A stretch of DNA of 64,000 bases, from positions 62,001 to 126,000 of the forward strand of contig NZ_PKMZ01000008.1 in NCBI RefSeq assembly GCF_002893625.1. The letters run 5' to 3'. The notes under the pieces are model-generated. The model saw only the letters and a program-made list of their open reading frames with translations. It did no database searches and was not told the DNA's origin. Source of the stretch: Mangrovicella endophytica. Its GTDB lineage: Bacteria > Pseudomonadota > Alphaproteobacteria > Rhizobiales > Rhizobiaceae. Positions 9,475 to 18,180 of the stretch are shown piece by piece; position 1 is the stretch's first letter; each line of letters starts with the position of its first letter. A program made the translations under genes and the position numbers.

Positions 9475-9539
9475 GCGCTCCGCATCTCTGCGGTATCTTG
9501 CCTTTCCAAGGAAAGGATCGAACCGGACCGCCCGACCGA

Positions 9540-10025
9540 ATGACGCATCAGCTACTATCCGATACCTCCGTCAACTTCCTCCTGAACGACGTCGCGCGCC
9601 TGCTGCGCCAGGCGTTCGAGCGCGCGGTGATCGAGGCCGGGATGGAGCTGACGCCGGGCGAGGTGAGGGCGCTCGCCTATGCGACCCGCTACAGCGGCTC
9701 GCGCCAAGCCGCGCTCGCCGATCGGATGGGCGTCGAGCCGATGACGCTGTCGGCCTATCTGGACCGGCTGGAGACGCAAGGACTGATCCAGCGCACGGTC
9801 GATCCGCGCGATCGTCGCGCCAAGATCATCGTGCCGACCGACGCCGCGAACCAGGTCTTCCAGGACATCCACCCGCTGATCGAGACGATGTACGAGCGGA
9901 TGATGAACGGCATCGATGCCGACGAGCGCGCATTGATCAAGCGGGCGCTGGAACATATGCGCGCCAATCTTGCCAATGAGCGATCCGGCGACGGGTCTGC
10001 CGACGCCGAGCCGGTGACGGCCTAG
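9540..10025 (+). CDS. MarR-family transcriptional regulator
   Basis: 161-residue winged-helix regulator. The DNA-binding core is at about residues 40-100 (RYSGSRQAALADRMGVEPMTLSAYLDRLETQGLIQRTVDPRDRRAKIIVPT), with the wing arginines in DPRDRRAK. Flanking helices form the dimer interface. It is followed after 25 bp by an MFS exporter on the same strand, the usual arrangement for a ligand-released repressor of a drug or solvent pump. The start is placed at 9540; an upstream in-frame ATG at 9447 adds 31 residues not seen in the family. Confidence 0.9.
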   Translation: MTHQLLSDTSVNFLLNDVARLLRQAFERAVIEAGMELTPGEVRALAYATRYSGSRQAALADRMGVEPMTLSAYLDRLETQGLIQRTVDPRDRRAKIIVPTDAANQVFQDIHPLIETMYERMMNGIDADERALIKRALEHMRANLANERSGDGSADAEPVTA

Positions 10026-10050
10026 CGCGGTTCCGGCTGACCGTCCTGTC

Positions 10051-11301
10051 ATGACCAGCCCGCGGACGCCCGGTTCGATGTCGGAGCGGCGGACCAGCCT
10101 GATCGGCGGCCTCCTGGTCGCGATCGGCCCGGTGTCGATGGCGCTCTACACGCCGGCCATGCCGGCCCTGGTGGAGGCCTTCGGCACGACCGAGGCGGTG
10201 GTGAAGCTGACGCTCGCCGTCTATTTCGCCGGCTTCTCGGTCACGCAGCTCATCTGCGGGCCGATTTCCGATGCGGCTGGCCGGCGTCCGACGACGCTCG
10301 CCTTCATGGTCCTCTATCTCGCCGGCTCTATCCTGGCGGTGCTGGCGCCCGACATCGGCACGCTGCTCGTCGCACGGCTGCTGCAGGGCATCGGCTCCTC
10401 GGTCGGCGTGGCGACCTCGCGCGCCATCGTGCGCGACCAGTTCACCGGCGAGCAGTCGTCGCGGATCATGAACACGATCGGCATCGTGCTCGCCATCGGG
10501 CCGGCGTTGTCGCCGACCATCGGCGGCATCACGCTGGCGCTCGCGGGCTGGCATGCGATCTTCGTCGTCATGGTGTTCTTCGGGCTGATCGTTGTCGGCG
10601 TCACACTCGGGCCAATGCGTGAGACCGTCGCGCCGGACTGGAGCCGCATCCGGCCGGGCGCGATCCTGCGCGCCTATGGGCGGCTTGCCACCAATCGGCA
10701 CTTCCTCGCGTCCAGCCTGACGATCGGCGGCTCGGCCGGCGCGCTCTATACGCTCGCCACCATCCTGCCCTTCGTGCTGATCGACACCGCCGGCCTGACG
10801 CCGACGCAGTTCGGCATCGGCATGCTGGCGCAGTCGGGCACCTATCTCGGTGCCTCGGTCGTCGTGCGCCTGCTGCTGCCGCGGTTCGGAGCGCAGCGAC
10901 TCGTGCCGGTCGGCCTCGGCTTCATTGCCGCGGGCAGCCTGGCGCTGGTGATCTCGATCGCGTGGCTTTCGCCGAGCTATCTGTCGATCATGCTGCCGGT
11001 GGCCGCTTATGCGTTCGGGATCGCCTTCGTGATGCCGGCGATGACGACGGCTGCGCTCGCCCCCTTCGCCCACATGGCAGGCGCGGCCTCGGCGGGCATG
11101 GGCTTCGTCCAGATGGGGACCGGCATGCTCGGAGGGCTCATCTGCGCGGCGATCGGCCATCCGGTGCTGGCGATGCAGACCGTGATCCCGTCGCTCGGGC
11201 TGATCGCGATCGTCAGCTACCTCATCTTCCGCCGGGAGGCGCACCACGACGATGCGCGGGCGCAGATGCCGGCAGCGGAGGCGCCGGAGGCGGGTACGTA
11301 G
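10051..11301 (+). CDS. MFS multidrug exporter, Bcr/CflA family
   Basis: 416-residue inner-membrane transporter with 12 predicted helices. TM1 has the Bcr/CflA hallmark MALYTPAMPALVEAF, and the motif A loop is GPISDAAGRRPT. This family exports bicyclomycin, chloramphenicol-like drugs and sometimes amino acids by proton antiport. It lies directly downstream of marR and probably shares its promoter. An internal ATG at 10078 is an alternative start. The substrate is not predictable. Confidence 0.92.
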   Translation: MTSPRTPGSMSERRTSLIGGLLVAIGPVSMALYTPAMPALVEAFGTTEAVVKLTLAVYFAGFSVTQLICGPISDAAGRRPTTLAFMVLYLAGSILAVLAPDIGTLLVARLLQGIGSSVGVATSRAIVRDQFTGEQSSRIMNTIGIVLAIGPALSPTIGGITLALAGWHAIFVVMVFFGLIVVGVTLGPMRETVAPDWSRIRPGAILRAYGRLATNRHFLASSLTIGGSAGALYTLATILPFVLIDTAGLTPTQFGIGMLAQSGTYLGASVVVRLLLPRFGAQRLVPVGLGFIAAGSLALVISIAWLSPSYLSIMLPVAAYAFGIAFVMPAMTTAALAPFAHMAGAASAGMGFVQMGTGMLGGLICAAIGHPVLAMQTVIPSLGLIAIVSYLIFRREAHHDDARAQMPAAEAPEAGT

Positions 11302-11373
11302 CCCTTCGTCGAAGGATCGGGCGCCCTGGGCGCTGCAGCCGGTGTGACGCCGGCCGGTCGCGCGCGTTGAGCC

Positions 11374-12069
11374 TCAGGCGTCCGGGCGCTGCACCGGCTT
11401 GCTGATCTGGCCGCCATCTCCATTGGCGCGGATATAGGCCTGCACATAGGCGAAGGTCGGCACGGCGCGACCCACCGGCTCGCGCAGACCAGCGACGCTG
11501 CCGAGCGATGCGGCGAAGTTGTTGCAGTTGAAGCCGAACATCGTCCAGGTCGGCGGGTTGCGCCGATAATAGGCGACCTTGGCGAGAAGCTTCTTGTACT
11601 GCTCTTCCGTCAGCGAGACCCGGTAGGCGTCGAAGGTCCCCATCGAGCAGTCGAGGATGCTCGGCTCGAGCTCCACCGGCATCGGCACCAGGGCGCCGCC
11701 ATAGAGCCCGACCACGTAGCCCTTCGGATAAGAGCCGATATGGTAGCGCGACACCGGGTTGCCGGCGGCATCGAGGCGCCCGAAGGCGACATACATGTGG
11801 CCCGACGGGATCGCCGGCGACATGCGGCCGCGGAACTCGATATAGGCGGGGTCGCCGGCCCGGACGCGGGAGGCCGTCAGCGGCACGGTGCGGCCCATTC
11901 CGCCATTGTTGGAACAGGTGAGACCCTTCAGCGTCGCCGGACTATCGGCTTCGGCCGTATAGGCGGAGACCGCCGCATCCGTCGGGCCACTGGTCTGGCA
12001 GGCGCCAAGGGCGAGGCCAGACGCCAGCAGCGACGCGACAACAGAAAGGCTGCGTCTGATGCGGGTCAT
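11374..12069 (-). CDS. Predicted lipoprotein with His...Cys (NlpC/P60-like?) motif
   Basis: 231-residue protein with a lipoprotein signal: a basic N-terminus, a hydrophobic core and the lipobox LGAC with Cys24. The mature part contains SGHMYVAFG (His91) and later FGFNCNNFAASLG (Cys182). The order of an early His before a late Cys in a C-N-x-F context resembles circularly permuted NlpC/P60 (YiiX/LRAT-like) thiol hydrolases. That fold assignment is inference. I use the ATG at 12069 because the lipobox then sits at the normal distance. No functional partner is adjacent. Confidence 0.72.
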   Translation of the reverse strand: MTRIRRSLSVVASLLASGLALGACQTSGPTDAAVSAYTAEADSPATLKGLTCSNNGGMGRTVPLTASRVRAGDPAYIEFRGRMSPAIPSGHMYVAFGRLDAAGNPVSRYHIGSYPKGYVVGLYGGALVPMPVELEPSILDCSMGTFDAYRVSLTEEQYKKLLAKVAYYRRNPPTWTMFGFNCNNFAASLGSVAGLREPVGRAVPTFAYVQAYIRANGDGGQISKPVQRPDA

Positions 12070-12282
12070 GGACAGCGTCTCTTTTCGGGAGCGGATGAGG
12101 CGATTGCGGATCGAGATGAAGGTCGTCGGGGCCGCCCTGCGGTGCCGCGTCTTCATCGCGCCTTAAGGTTTCGATGCGTCTGCGCTTCTAGCACGGCAGC
12201 AAAAAGGCGCGCAGGACTGCCGCGGGTAAGGTCGCCGTTTCACCGAGGAAGTGTTGCGCAAACATGACAGGCGCGGCCAGCC

Positions 12283-12870
12283 TCAAAACACGCCGGGGAT
12301 GATACGCGCGGTGCGGCGGCGATAGGCGCGATAATCCTCACCGAAGGTTTCCTCCATCATCCGCTCCTCCGGGCCGATGCGGAAGGCGAAGAGGATGCCG
12401 AAGCCGACGAGACCGGCCAGCCCGGCGACGAGGTTCGGAACCAGCAGCGCCTGCGCCAGCGCCATGGTCCAGAAGGCCGAGTACATCGGATGCCGCAGCC
12501 GCCCGTAGATGCCGTCGGTGACGAGGCGGTGGCTGTCCCGGATGTCGAGCGAGACCGACCACATCTTGCCGAGCGCCTTGTGGGTGAGACGGAAGAGGAC
12601 GAGCGCGACGGCGGCCGCAACGACGCCGAGCCCGATCTGCAGCATCGACGGCTGGTAGGTGGCAAAGCGCGGGAAGCCGGTGGCGGCGAAGATGCCGGGC
12701 AGGATGCCGAGACCGGTGAGGGAGATCGCCATGCGCAGCGTTTCGGCGGCGCCACGCTTCGTCTTGGCCACACGGCCGCGCTTGGCCCGCCGCTCGAAGG
12801 GATAGCGGATCACGTACCAGGCGACGACGGTCAGAACCCAGGCGGCGGTGCCGAAATGGGCGGGCGTCAT
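12283..12870 (-). CDS. ICMT/PEMT-like membrane methyltransferase
   Basis: 195-residue integral membrane protein with about four to five helices. The C-terminal half carries the isoprenylcysteine carboxyl methyltransferase signature: R-H-P-M-Y (residues near 127), then the E-E-x-M-x-x-x-F-G-x-x-Y-x-x-Y-x-x-x-T segment. Bacterial members are SAM-dependent methyltransferases of uncertain substrate (lipids or small molecules). Its start overlaps the stop of the preceding hydrolase-like gene by 4 bp (ATGA), so the two are probably translated together. Confidence 0.85.
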   Translation of the reverse strand: MTPAHFGTAAWVLTVVAWYVIRYPFERRAKRGRVAKTKRGAAETLRMAISLTGLGILPGIFAATGFPRFATYQPSMLQIGLGVVAAAVALVLFRLTHKALGKMWSVSLDIRDSHRLVTDGIYGRLRHPMYSAFWTMALAQALLVPNLVAGLAGLVGFGILFAFRIGPEERMMEETFGEDYRAYRRRTARIIPGVF

Positions 12871-14087
12871 CGGACCGCGTCCATCATCTCGGGCTCGGCC
12901 GCCGGCGCGGCGGCCGTTCCCAACGTCTCGGCCAGAGGCGGGCGATCGATGGTCCCGGCTTCGGTGAAGGTCTGCATGGAGAGGGGGCCCAGAAGGAGCA
13001 TGTGGAAGGAGAATGAACTCCGCCGCTCGACCCCATAGACGAATTGACGGTGCAGGCGGAAGAAATTGCGCTTCACGCGCTTGAACGTCTCCGGCTTGAC
13101 CAGCTTGCGCAGCGAGATGCGGCGGACGAAGGGCGTGCGCCCGTCAGTGATGCCGAGGGACGTCGCCGGGTTCGACCGGTAGAAGCTGATCGGGTCCGAC
13201 AGGGCCTGCACGTCGCACCAGAGAAGGCGGCGGTCGACGACGATGGTATGCACGGCCTCCCGTTGCGTCTGCGCCGCCGGGTGGAGGGCCGTCTTCAGCA
13301 GGCTGGAGCCGACGGTCAGGACGGCAATCTCAGGATGGCGGCCACGAACCTCGGCCAATGCGCCGGCGAGCGCCACCACGGCGAGCGACGCGCCGAGACT
13401 ATGGGCGGCGACCACGACCTCCTGCGCATCCGTGGCAGCCAGCCTGTCGGCCATGGTTCGGCGATAGATGGCGACCCGTGCATCGAGGGCGGCGTTGCCG
13501 CCGCGACAGAGGTCATAGGCGAAGGCCCAGTCGTCCATGGCGGTCAATAGATGCAGGCGGCGGCTGGCACGCGCGGTGAGCCCGGCTGTGACGACGAGCC
13601 CGAGCGGCACGCTCCAGACGGCATGCAGACCGGAGCGGCCGAGCATGAGCGGCAGCAGCGCGACGACGACGCCGGCGGCCAGCGTCGCCAGGAGGACGAC
13701 GATGGGAAACAGGAAGAACAGGGCATAGCGCCAGCTGACGCGGCAGTAGCGAAAGAAGGTGCCGGTGGCGACGAAGTCGGCGAGCGCCCGTGCACCCAGG
13801 ATGAGGCGCCGCAGCGATGGCCGTGCGGCATAGTCGAGGATCAGGTCGCCGAAGTCGCAGAAGACAATCTCGGTCTCCGTCCGCCAGCCGGCGCCGGATG
13901 CCGTCACCGGCATGGCGAAGCGCCCGCCGCCCGAGGGCGAGTGGTCCCGCGGTGGGAAGCTGACCGTCGCATCCCAGGTCGCGGCTGCCATGCCGGCGCC
14001 GCGGCGGAAGCGCTCCACCTGGCGGGGGGTGTCGAGCGGCTCGAATCCTGGAAACAGGAAGACAAGCCGTCGAGCGATCATCTGCAA
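12867..14087 (-). CDS. Membrane protein with alpha/beta-hydrolase (lipase-like) motif
   Basis: 406-residue protein of no named family that I recognise. An N-terminal segment (RLVFLFPGFEPLDTP) resembles the oxyanion loop of lipases. Two hydrophobic segments lie at about 120-143 and 150-170. A nucleophile elbow AHSLGASLA follows at about 228-236 with Ser230. The order suggests an alpha/beta hydrolase whose core is interrupted by a helical hairpin in the membrane. The acid and histidine of the triad are not obvious. It is translationally coupled to the ICMT-like gene, hinting at action on a shared lipid or prenyl substrate. Confidence 0.7.
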   Translation of the reverse strand: MQMIARRLVFLFPGFEPLDTPRQVERFRRGAGMAAATWDATVSFPPRDHSPSGGGRFAMPVTASGAGWRTETEIVFCDFGDLILDYAARPSLRRLILGARALADFVATGTFFRYCRVSWRYALFFLFPIVVLLATLAAGVVVALLPLMLGRSGLHAVWSVPLGLVVTAGLTARASRRLHLLTAMDDWAFAYDLCRGGNAALDARVAIYRRTMADRLAATDAQEVVVAAHSLGASLAVVALAGALAEVRGRHPEIAVLTVGSSLLKTALHPAAQTQREAVHTIVVDRRLLWCDVQALSDPISFYRSNPATSLGITDGRTPFVRRISLRKLVKPETFKRVKRNFFRLHRQFVYGVERRSSFSFHMLLLGPLSMQTFTEAGTIDRPPLAETLGTAAAPAAEPEMMDAVR

Positions 14088-14241
14088 ACTCCGAACACGG
14101 CCGACGAGACAGGCGACAGACGACCGTCATCTGCCACGCCGGCGGCGTGGGGCGGTGCTCTTCATGTCCCGTCCCGATCGCGGCCGACGCTACTCCAACT
14201 CGCACCGGGGACGCAATGAGACGAGTGAGCTAATAACGCTC

Positions 14242-15252
14242 TTACTGTGCTGCCGTGCGGGCGGCGCCCAGCGACTGCATGGCCTCGGCCGCGATGGTGA
14301 AAGAGGCCTTGCGGGCGGCATGATCGTGAATCTGCCCGGTCATGATGACCTCGTCCGGCCGGTAACGATCGATCAGCGCGCCGAGCTGGCGCTCCACCGT
14401 ATCCGGCGAGCCGACGGCGGAGACCCGCAGCGCCTCGTCAACCATCGGCCGCATCGAGGGATCGATCACCGCGTCGATATCCTCCACGGGGCGCGGCAGC
14501 GGTCCCGGCCGGCCCGTGCGAAGGTTTGCAAAGGCCTGCTGCATGGAACTGCGCAGATAGGCCGCCTCCCTATCGGTCGGCGCGGCGAAGACGTTGACGG
14601 CGAGCATGAAGTGCGGCCGCGGCCAGCGCTGCGACGGACGGTACGTCTCGCGATAGATCTCGACCGCCTGATCGAGGGCCGCCGGCGCGAAGTGGGAGGC
14701 GAAGGCGTAGGGCAGGCCGAAATGGGCGGCGAGCTGGGCACCATAGAGGCTGGAGCCGAGAATCCAGACCGGCACCTGCGTGCCCGTGCCCGGAAAGGCG
14801 CGGACGCGCTGCTCCGGCACCTCCGGCTCGAAATAGCCGATCAGCTCCAGGACGTCCTGCGGGAAGTTGTCGCCATTCTCGAGGCTGCGGCGCAGCGCCC
14901 GGGCCGTCGCCATGTCGGTCCCCGGCGCGCGGCCGAGACCGAGGTCGATGCGATCCGGGAAAAGCGTCGCCAGGGTGCCGAACTGTTCGGCGATCACCAG
15001 CGGCGCATGGTTCGGCAGCATGACGCCGCCGGCACCGACGCGGATCGTCTTCGTGCCGGCCGCGACATGCCCGATCACCACCGACGTCGCGGCGCTGGCG
15101 ATGCCGACCATATTGTGATGCTCGGCGAGCCAGAAGCGGTTGAAGCCGAGCGCTTCCGCGTGGCGGGCCAGGTCGAGCGTGTTGGCGAGCGCGTCCGCCG
15201 CGCTGGAGCCTTCCGGAACCGGCGACAGGTCGAGCATGGAATAGGGGATCAT
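14242..15252 (-). CDS. LLM-class flavin-dependent oxidoreductase (luciferase-like)
   Basis: 336-residue FMN/F420-type (here probably FMNH2) monooxygenase with the luciferase-like TIM barrel. The N-terminus [15 protein letters not shown] and the core [19 protein letters not shown], then GLGRAPGTD, are characteristic of the YhbW/MsnO8 subgroup. The reductant would be supplied by a separate flavin reductase, none of which is adjacent. The substrate is unknown. It is divergent from the DUF1206 gene. Confidence 0.92.
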   Translation of the reverse strand: MIPYSMLDLSPVPEGSSAADALANTLDLARHAEALGFNRFWLAEHHNMVGIASAATSVVIGHVAAGTKTIRVGAGGVMLPNHAPLVIAEQFGTLATLFPDRIDLGLGRAPGTDMATARALRRSLENGDNFPQDVLELIGYFEPEVPEQRVRAFPGTGTQVPVWILGSSLYGAQLAAHFGLPYAFASHFAPAALDQAVEIYRETYRPSQRWPRPHFMLAVNVFAAPTDREAAYLRSSMQQAFANLRTGRPGPLPRPVEDIDAVIDPSMRPMVDEALRVSAVGSPDTVERQLGALIDRYRPDEVIMTGQIHDHAARKASFTIAAEAMQSLGAARTAAQ

Positions 15253-15436
15253 GGGGTGTTCCCTTTGCTGTTACGCCCAATGTGGGAAGGCCAGCGGCGA
15301 GAAACAATTCGCCTCGCTTATGAAGCGCAGACAAGCTGCCCTTTTAGAAACAGTCGTTCAAAGGGGATGCGCCGCCCTTCAAATTCCGCCGTGGAGACTA
15401 AGTGGCTGGATGAGAACGCCCTTTGCAGGAGGCACC

Positions 15437-16336
15437 TTGACACAGGCTGACGACACCACGCCCTTCTGGGTCGATCCCGTCATGCGGGTTGGCTACACGG
15501 CACGGGGCATCGTCTACGTTCTTGTCGGCGTCTTCGCCTTCGGTGCCGCGTGGTATGAGGCCGGGGAGGCCGGTGGGACCACGGATGCGCTGGAATCGCT
15601 CCTCGGCGGGACGCTCGGCATGTCGCTTCTCGTCGCCATCGCGATCGGGCTCGTCGCCTACGGGGTCTGGCGCTGCATCGATGGCTGGATGGACCTCGAA
15701 GATCATGGATTGGAGACCAAAGGACTGGTGGCGCGGGGCGCCATGTTCGTCTCCGGCTTCATCAATCTCGGACTTGCGGCTTACGCGGTGTCGCTCATCT
15801 GGACGGCCGGCTTTTCCGGCGGCGGTGGAGGCGGGCAGGGCGGTGGCTCCGGGGGCAGCAAGGGTCTGACGGCGTGGGTGCTGTCCTTTCCATTCGGGGC
15901 GTGGATCGTCATGGCCGCAGGCGCGGTCGTGGTCTGTGCCGGTCTCTACTACGGCGTCAAAGCCTATACCGGGAGATACAAGGAGCATCTGCGCTCGACC
16001 GAGATGAGCGAGCGGCTCGACCCTTTTGCAAAAGTGGGCCTCGTGGCGCAGGGGTTGGTAATCACCATCACCGGCGCCTTCGTCATCTTTGCCGGCTGGA
16101 CGCATAATCCGGATGAAGCAGGCGGGATCGAGCAGGCTCTCAAAGCTCTGCACCAGGCTGCATTCGGACGCTACCTCCTCGGTGCGGTCGGCATCGGCCT
16201 CATGTTGTTCTGCATCTACTGCCTGATCGAGGCGATCTACCGAGTAATTCCGCGGCTGGAGGGCAAGGACTTGATCACGCTCGCCGACCGGTTTCGAGAG
16301 AAAGCGCAGCGGCAGGTGAAGGACGTCGCCTTTTAA
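15437..16336 (+). CDS. DUF1206 integral membrane protein
   Basis: 299-residue inner-membrane protein with about six helices arranged as three repeats of a two-helix unit, typical of DUF1206. Each repeat opens with a R-x-G-Y/A-x-A-R/Q-G motif (RVGYTARGIVYVLVG, TKGLVARGAMFVSG, KVGLVAQGLVITITG). A Gly/Ser-rich linker of about 20 residues follows repeat 2. I place the start at the TTG at 15437 because AGGAGG lies 4 bp upstream. An in-frame ATG at 15410 is the alternative. Function is unknown in all members. Confidence 0.85.
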   Translation: MTQADDTTPFWVDPVMRVGYTARGIVYVLVGVFAFGAAWYEAGEAGGTTDALESLLGGTLGMSLLVAIAIGLVAYGVWRCIDGWMDLEDHGLETKGLVARGAMFVSGFINLGLAAYAVSLIWTAGFSGGGGGGQGGGSGGSKGLTAWVLSFPFGAWIVMAAGAVVVCAGLYYGVKAYTGRYKEHLRSTEMSERLDPFAKVGLVAQGLVITITGAFVIFAGWTHNPDEAGGIEQALKALHQAAFGRYLLGAVGIGLMLFCIYCLIEAIYRVIPRLEGKDLITLADRFREKAQRQVKDVAF

Positions 16337-16425
16337 GCTGAAGGGATTCGCGGCCACGCGGCGGCGTCGAAGGAACCGCGTCCGCCCGCCGCGAACCAGT
16401 TCCAGCCGTCGCTACGGCGAGCGGT

Positions 16426-16454
16426 AGCGGCCGCCACCTATAGGGGCGGCCGCT
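16426..16454. terminator. Long hairpin between convergent DUF1206 and phoD genes
   Basis: The arms agcggccgcc and ggcggccgct flank an inner CCTATAGG palindrome, giving an almost continuous stem of about 14 bp. It lies between the two convergent stops at 16336 and 16471 and can serve both strands. The T tract is short (CTTTG) on the plus side and absent on the minus side. Confidence 0.55.
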
Positions 16455-16470
16455 TTGCTGCCTTGCCTGA

Positions 16471-18057
16471 TCAGGCTTTGACGGGCGTCAGATCGGTCGA
16501 CCAGAGCGCGGCGTCGGCCGCATCCCGCAGCGTCACCGTCATCACTTCGGTGTCGGCGGCGATCTGGACATGGCCGAAGAACTGCAGGCCCGCGGCCGGC
16601 GAGAGGTTCTGTCCCTGCTCGGCGGTCGGCGCCTTGGCGTAGCGCAGCTGCGGGCCGAAGGTCGGATCGAGGTCGCCGGGGCCGAAGGTGCCGGAGTGGA
16701 GCGGGCCGGAGACGAATTCCCAGAACGGGTCGAAGTCCTGGAAGACGGCCTTCTCCGGATCATAGTAGTGCGCGGCGGTGTAGTGGACGTCGGCGGTGAG
16801 CCAGACGGTGTTGCGGATCTGCGAGTCCTTGATGAACTTCAGGAGATCGGCAAATTCCAACTCGCGGCCGAGCGGCTTGCCGGGCTCGTTGTTGGCGATC
16901 GCCTCGAAGCCCTTCTTGTCCTTGGCATTGTCCCAGACGACGAGGCCGAGCGGCATGTCGGCGGCAATGACCTTCCAGGTCGCCTTGGAGGCCTTCAGCT
17001 CCCGCTTCAGCCAGGCACGCTGGTCGGCGCCGAGATACATGGAGTTCGGGCCTTCCTCGGCTTCCAGATTGTCGCCGTTGGGGCCGCGATAGGTGCGCAT
17101 GTCGAGGAAGAAGACGTCCAGCATCGGCCCGTAGGCGACCTTGCGGTAGACGCGCTGCGGCTCCGACAGGTCGGTTGCGATCGGCATCATCTCGTGGAAG
17201 GCGCGGAAGGCGCGGGCGGAGAGAAGCTCGATCGACTTCTCCTTATAGGCGTCGCCCAGCTGCTTGGACGAGGACCAGTTGTTGGTGACCTCGTGGTCGT
17301 CCCACTGTGCCAGCATCGGCACGGCGGCGTTGAAGGTCCGGACGTTGGCGTCCATGAGGTTGTACTTGTACTGGCCGCGATACTCGTCGAGCGTTTCGGC
17401 GACCTTGGATTTTTCCGGCGTGACGATGTTCTTCCACTTGGTGCCGTCCGGCAGCTCCACCTCGGCCTCGATCACGCCATCGGCATAGATCGTGTCGCCG
17501 GAATGGATGAAGAAGTCCGGGCGGTGCTTGAGCATGGTGGAGTAGATGGTCATGCCACCGCGGCTCTCGTCGATGCCCCAGCCCTGGCCGGCCGTGTCGC
17601 CGCTCCAGGTGAAGCTGATGTCGCGCTTCTGCGTCGGCGCGGTGCGGAAATGGCCGACCGCCGGTTCCGACACGGCGTTGACGTCGTTGAGGTCGGTGAA
17701 GCCGACGCGCCAGAAGATCTCCTGGTCGGAGGGCAGGCCCCGGGCGAGGATCTTCACGGCATAATCGGTGTCCGGCAGCGCATCGACGGCCGGCAGGCGA
17801 TGAACGTCCTTGAAGCTGTCCGTCGTCGACCACTCGAAATGGGCCCGGGCCGGACGATCGGCGCGGGCCCAGAAGACGCCGCGGTCGGCCGCGATGTCGC
17901 CGCTCTGGACGCCGCCCGGAATGGTGGGCCGGCTGGCGGCGCGCACGAAGGCGGGCAGAGCGAGCGTGCCGGCGACGGCGAGGGCGCCGGTGGCCGCGCC
18001 GCGCAGCAGCGTGCGGCGGGAGACCGATGTGCGGCCGTCGAAGATCTGGATGGTCAT
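16471..18057 (-). CDS. phoD: PhoD-type alkaline phosphatase, Tat-exported
   Basis: 528-residue periplasmic phosphodiesterase/phosphomonoesterase that frees phosphate from organic esters. A Tat signal (SRRTLLRG, Arg14-Arg15, hydrophobic to about residue 40) exports it folded with Fe3+/Ca2+. Metal-site segments are visible: WSGDTAGQG, HSGDTIYADG, QWDDHEVTNNW and, near the C-terminus, LTADVHYTAAHYY. The length fits the family. Its upstream region holds PHO-box-like repeats and a hairpin over the ribosome site. It converges on the DUF1206 gene. Confidence 0.95.
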   Translation of the reverse strand: MTIQIFDGRTSVSRRTLLRGAATGALAVAGTLALPAFVRAASRPTIPGGVQSGDIAADRGVFWARADRPARAHFEWSTTDSFKDVHRLPAVDALPDTDYAVKILARGLPSDQEIFWRVGFTDLNDVNAVSEPAVGHFRTAPTQKRDISFTWSGDTAGQGWGIDESRGGMTIYSTMLKHRPDFFIHSGDTIYADGVIEAEVELPDGTKWKNIVTPEKSKVAETLDEYRGQYKYNLMDANVRTFNAAVPMLAQWDDHEVTNNWSSSKQLGDAYKEKSIELLSARAFRAFHEMMPIATDLSEPQRVYRKVAYGPMLDVFFLDMRTYRGPNGDNLEAEEGPNSMYLGADQRAWLKRELKASKATWKVIAADMPLGLVVWDNAKDKKGFEAIANNEPGKPLGRELEFADLLKFIKDSQIRNTVWLTADVHYTAAHYYDPEKAVFQDFDPFWEFVSGPLHSGTFGPGDLDPTFGPQLRYAKAPTAEQGQNLSPAAGLQFFGHVQIAADTEVMTVTLRDAADAALWSTDLTPVKA

Positions 18058-18062
18058 GGGGG

Positions 18063-18097
18063 AGACGTCCTCGTCCGATACGTAGGAGAGGACGTCT
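18063..18097 (-). promoter_or_regulatory. Leader hairpin covering the phoD ribosome-binding region
   Basis: On the minus strand agacgtcctc (18097-18088) pairs perfectly with gaggacgtct (18072-18063), leaving a 15-nt loop. The GAGGA of the second arm is the only Shine-Dalgarno-like sequence, 10-11 nt before the phoD ATG at 18057. The structure could mask the ribosome site or serve as a protein-binding dyad. Confidence 0.5.
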
Positions 18098-18105
18098 AGA
18101 ACCGT

Positions 18106-18146
18106 TCTATGAAGCGCGGTTGACCCGCATGTGACGGGTGGATGAC
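18106..18146 (-). promoter_or_regulatory. PHO-box-like promoter of phoD
   Basis: Three TGAC cores (GTCA on the minus strand) start at 18121, 18132 and 18143, at exact 11-bp spacing as in PhoB sites built from CTGTCAT units. Unit matches to CTGTCAT are 5/7, 5/7 and 4/7. A -10-like CATAGA (18111-18106) follows 9 bp after the last unit. The site lies between the argG stop (18181) and the phoD start (18057). Confidence 0.6.
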
Positions 18147-18180
18147 GAAGGCGCTGCCGGCCTCGATCGTCTCCGGGGTG

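Noticed and set aside
9447-9539. Upstream ATG of marR at 9447
   Set aside because: It adds 31 residues not found in MarR proteins and would place the candidate operator inside the gene.
16372-16408. GGAAC-like element resembling an EcfG stress promoter
   Set aside because: It lies downstream of the DUF1206 stop, lacks a properly spaced GTT element and faces no gene start.
16570-18099. Open frame of 509 codons opposite phoD
   Set aside because: It is antisense to an intact phosphatase with a Tat signal; the translation has no recognisable domain.
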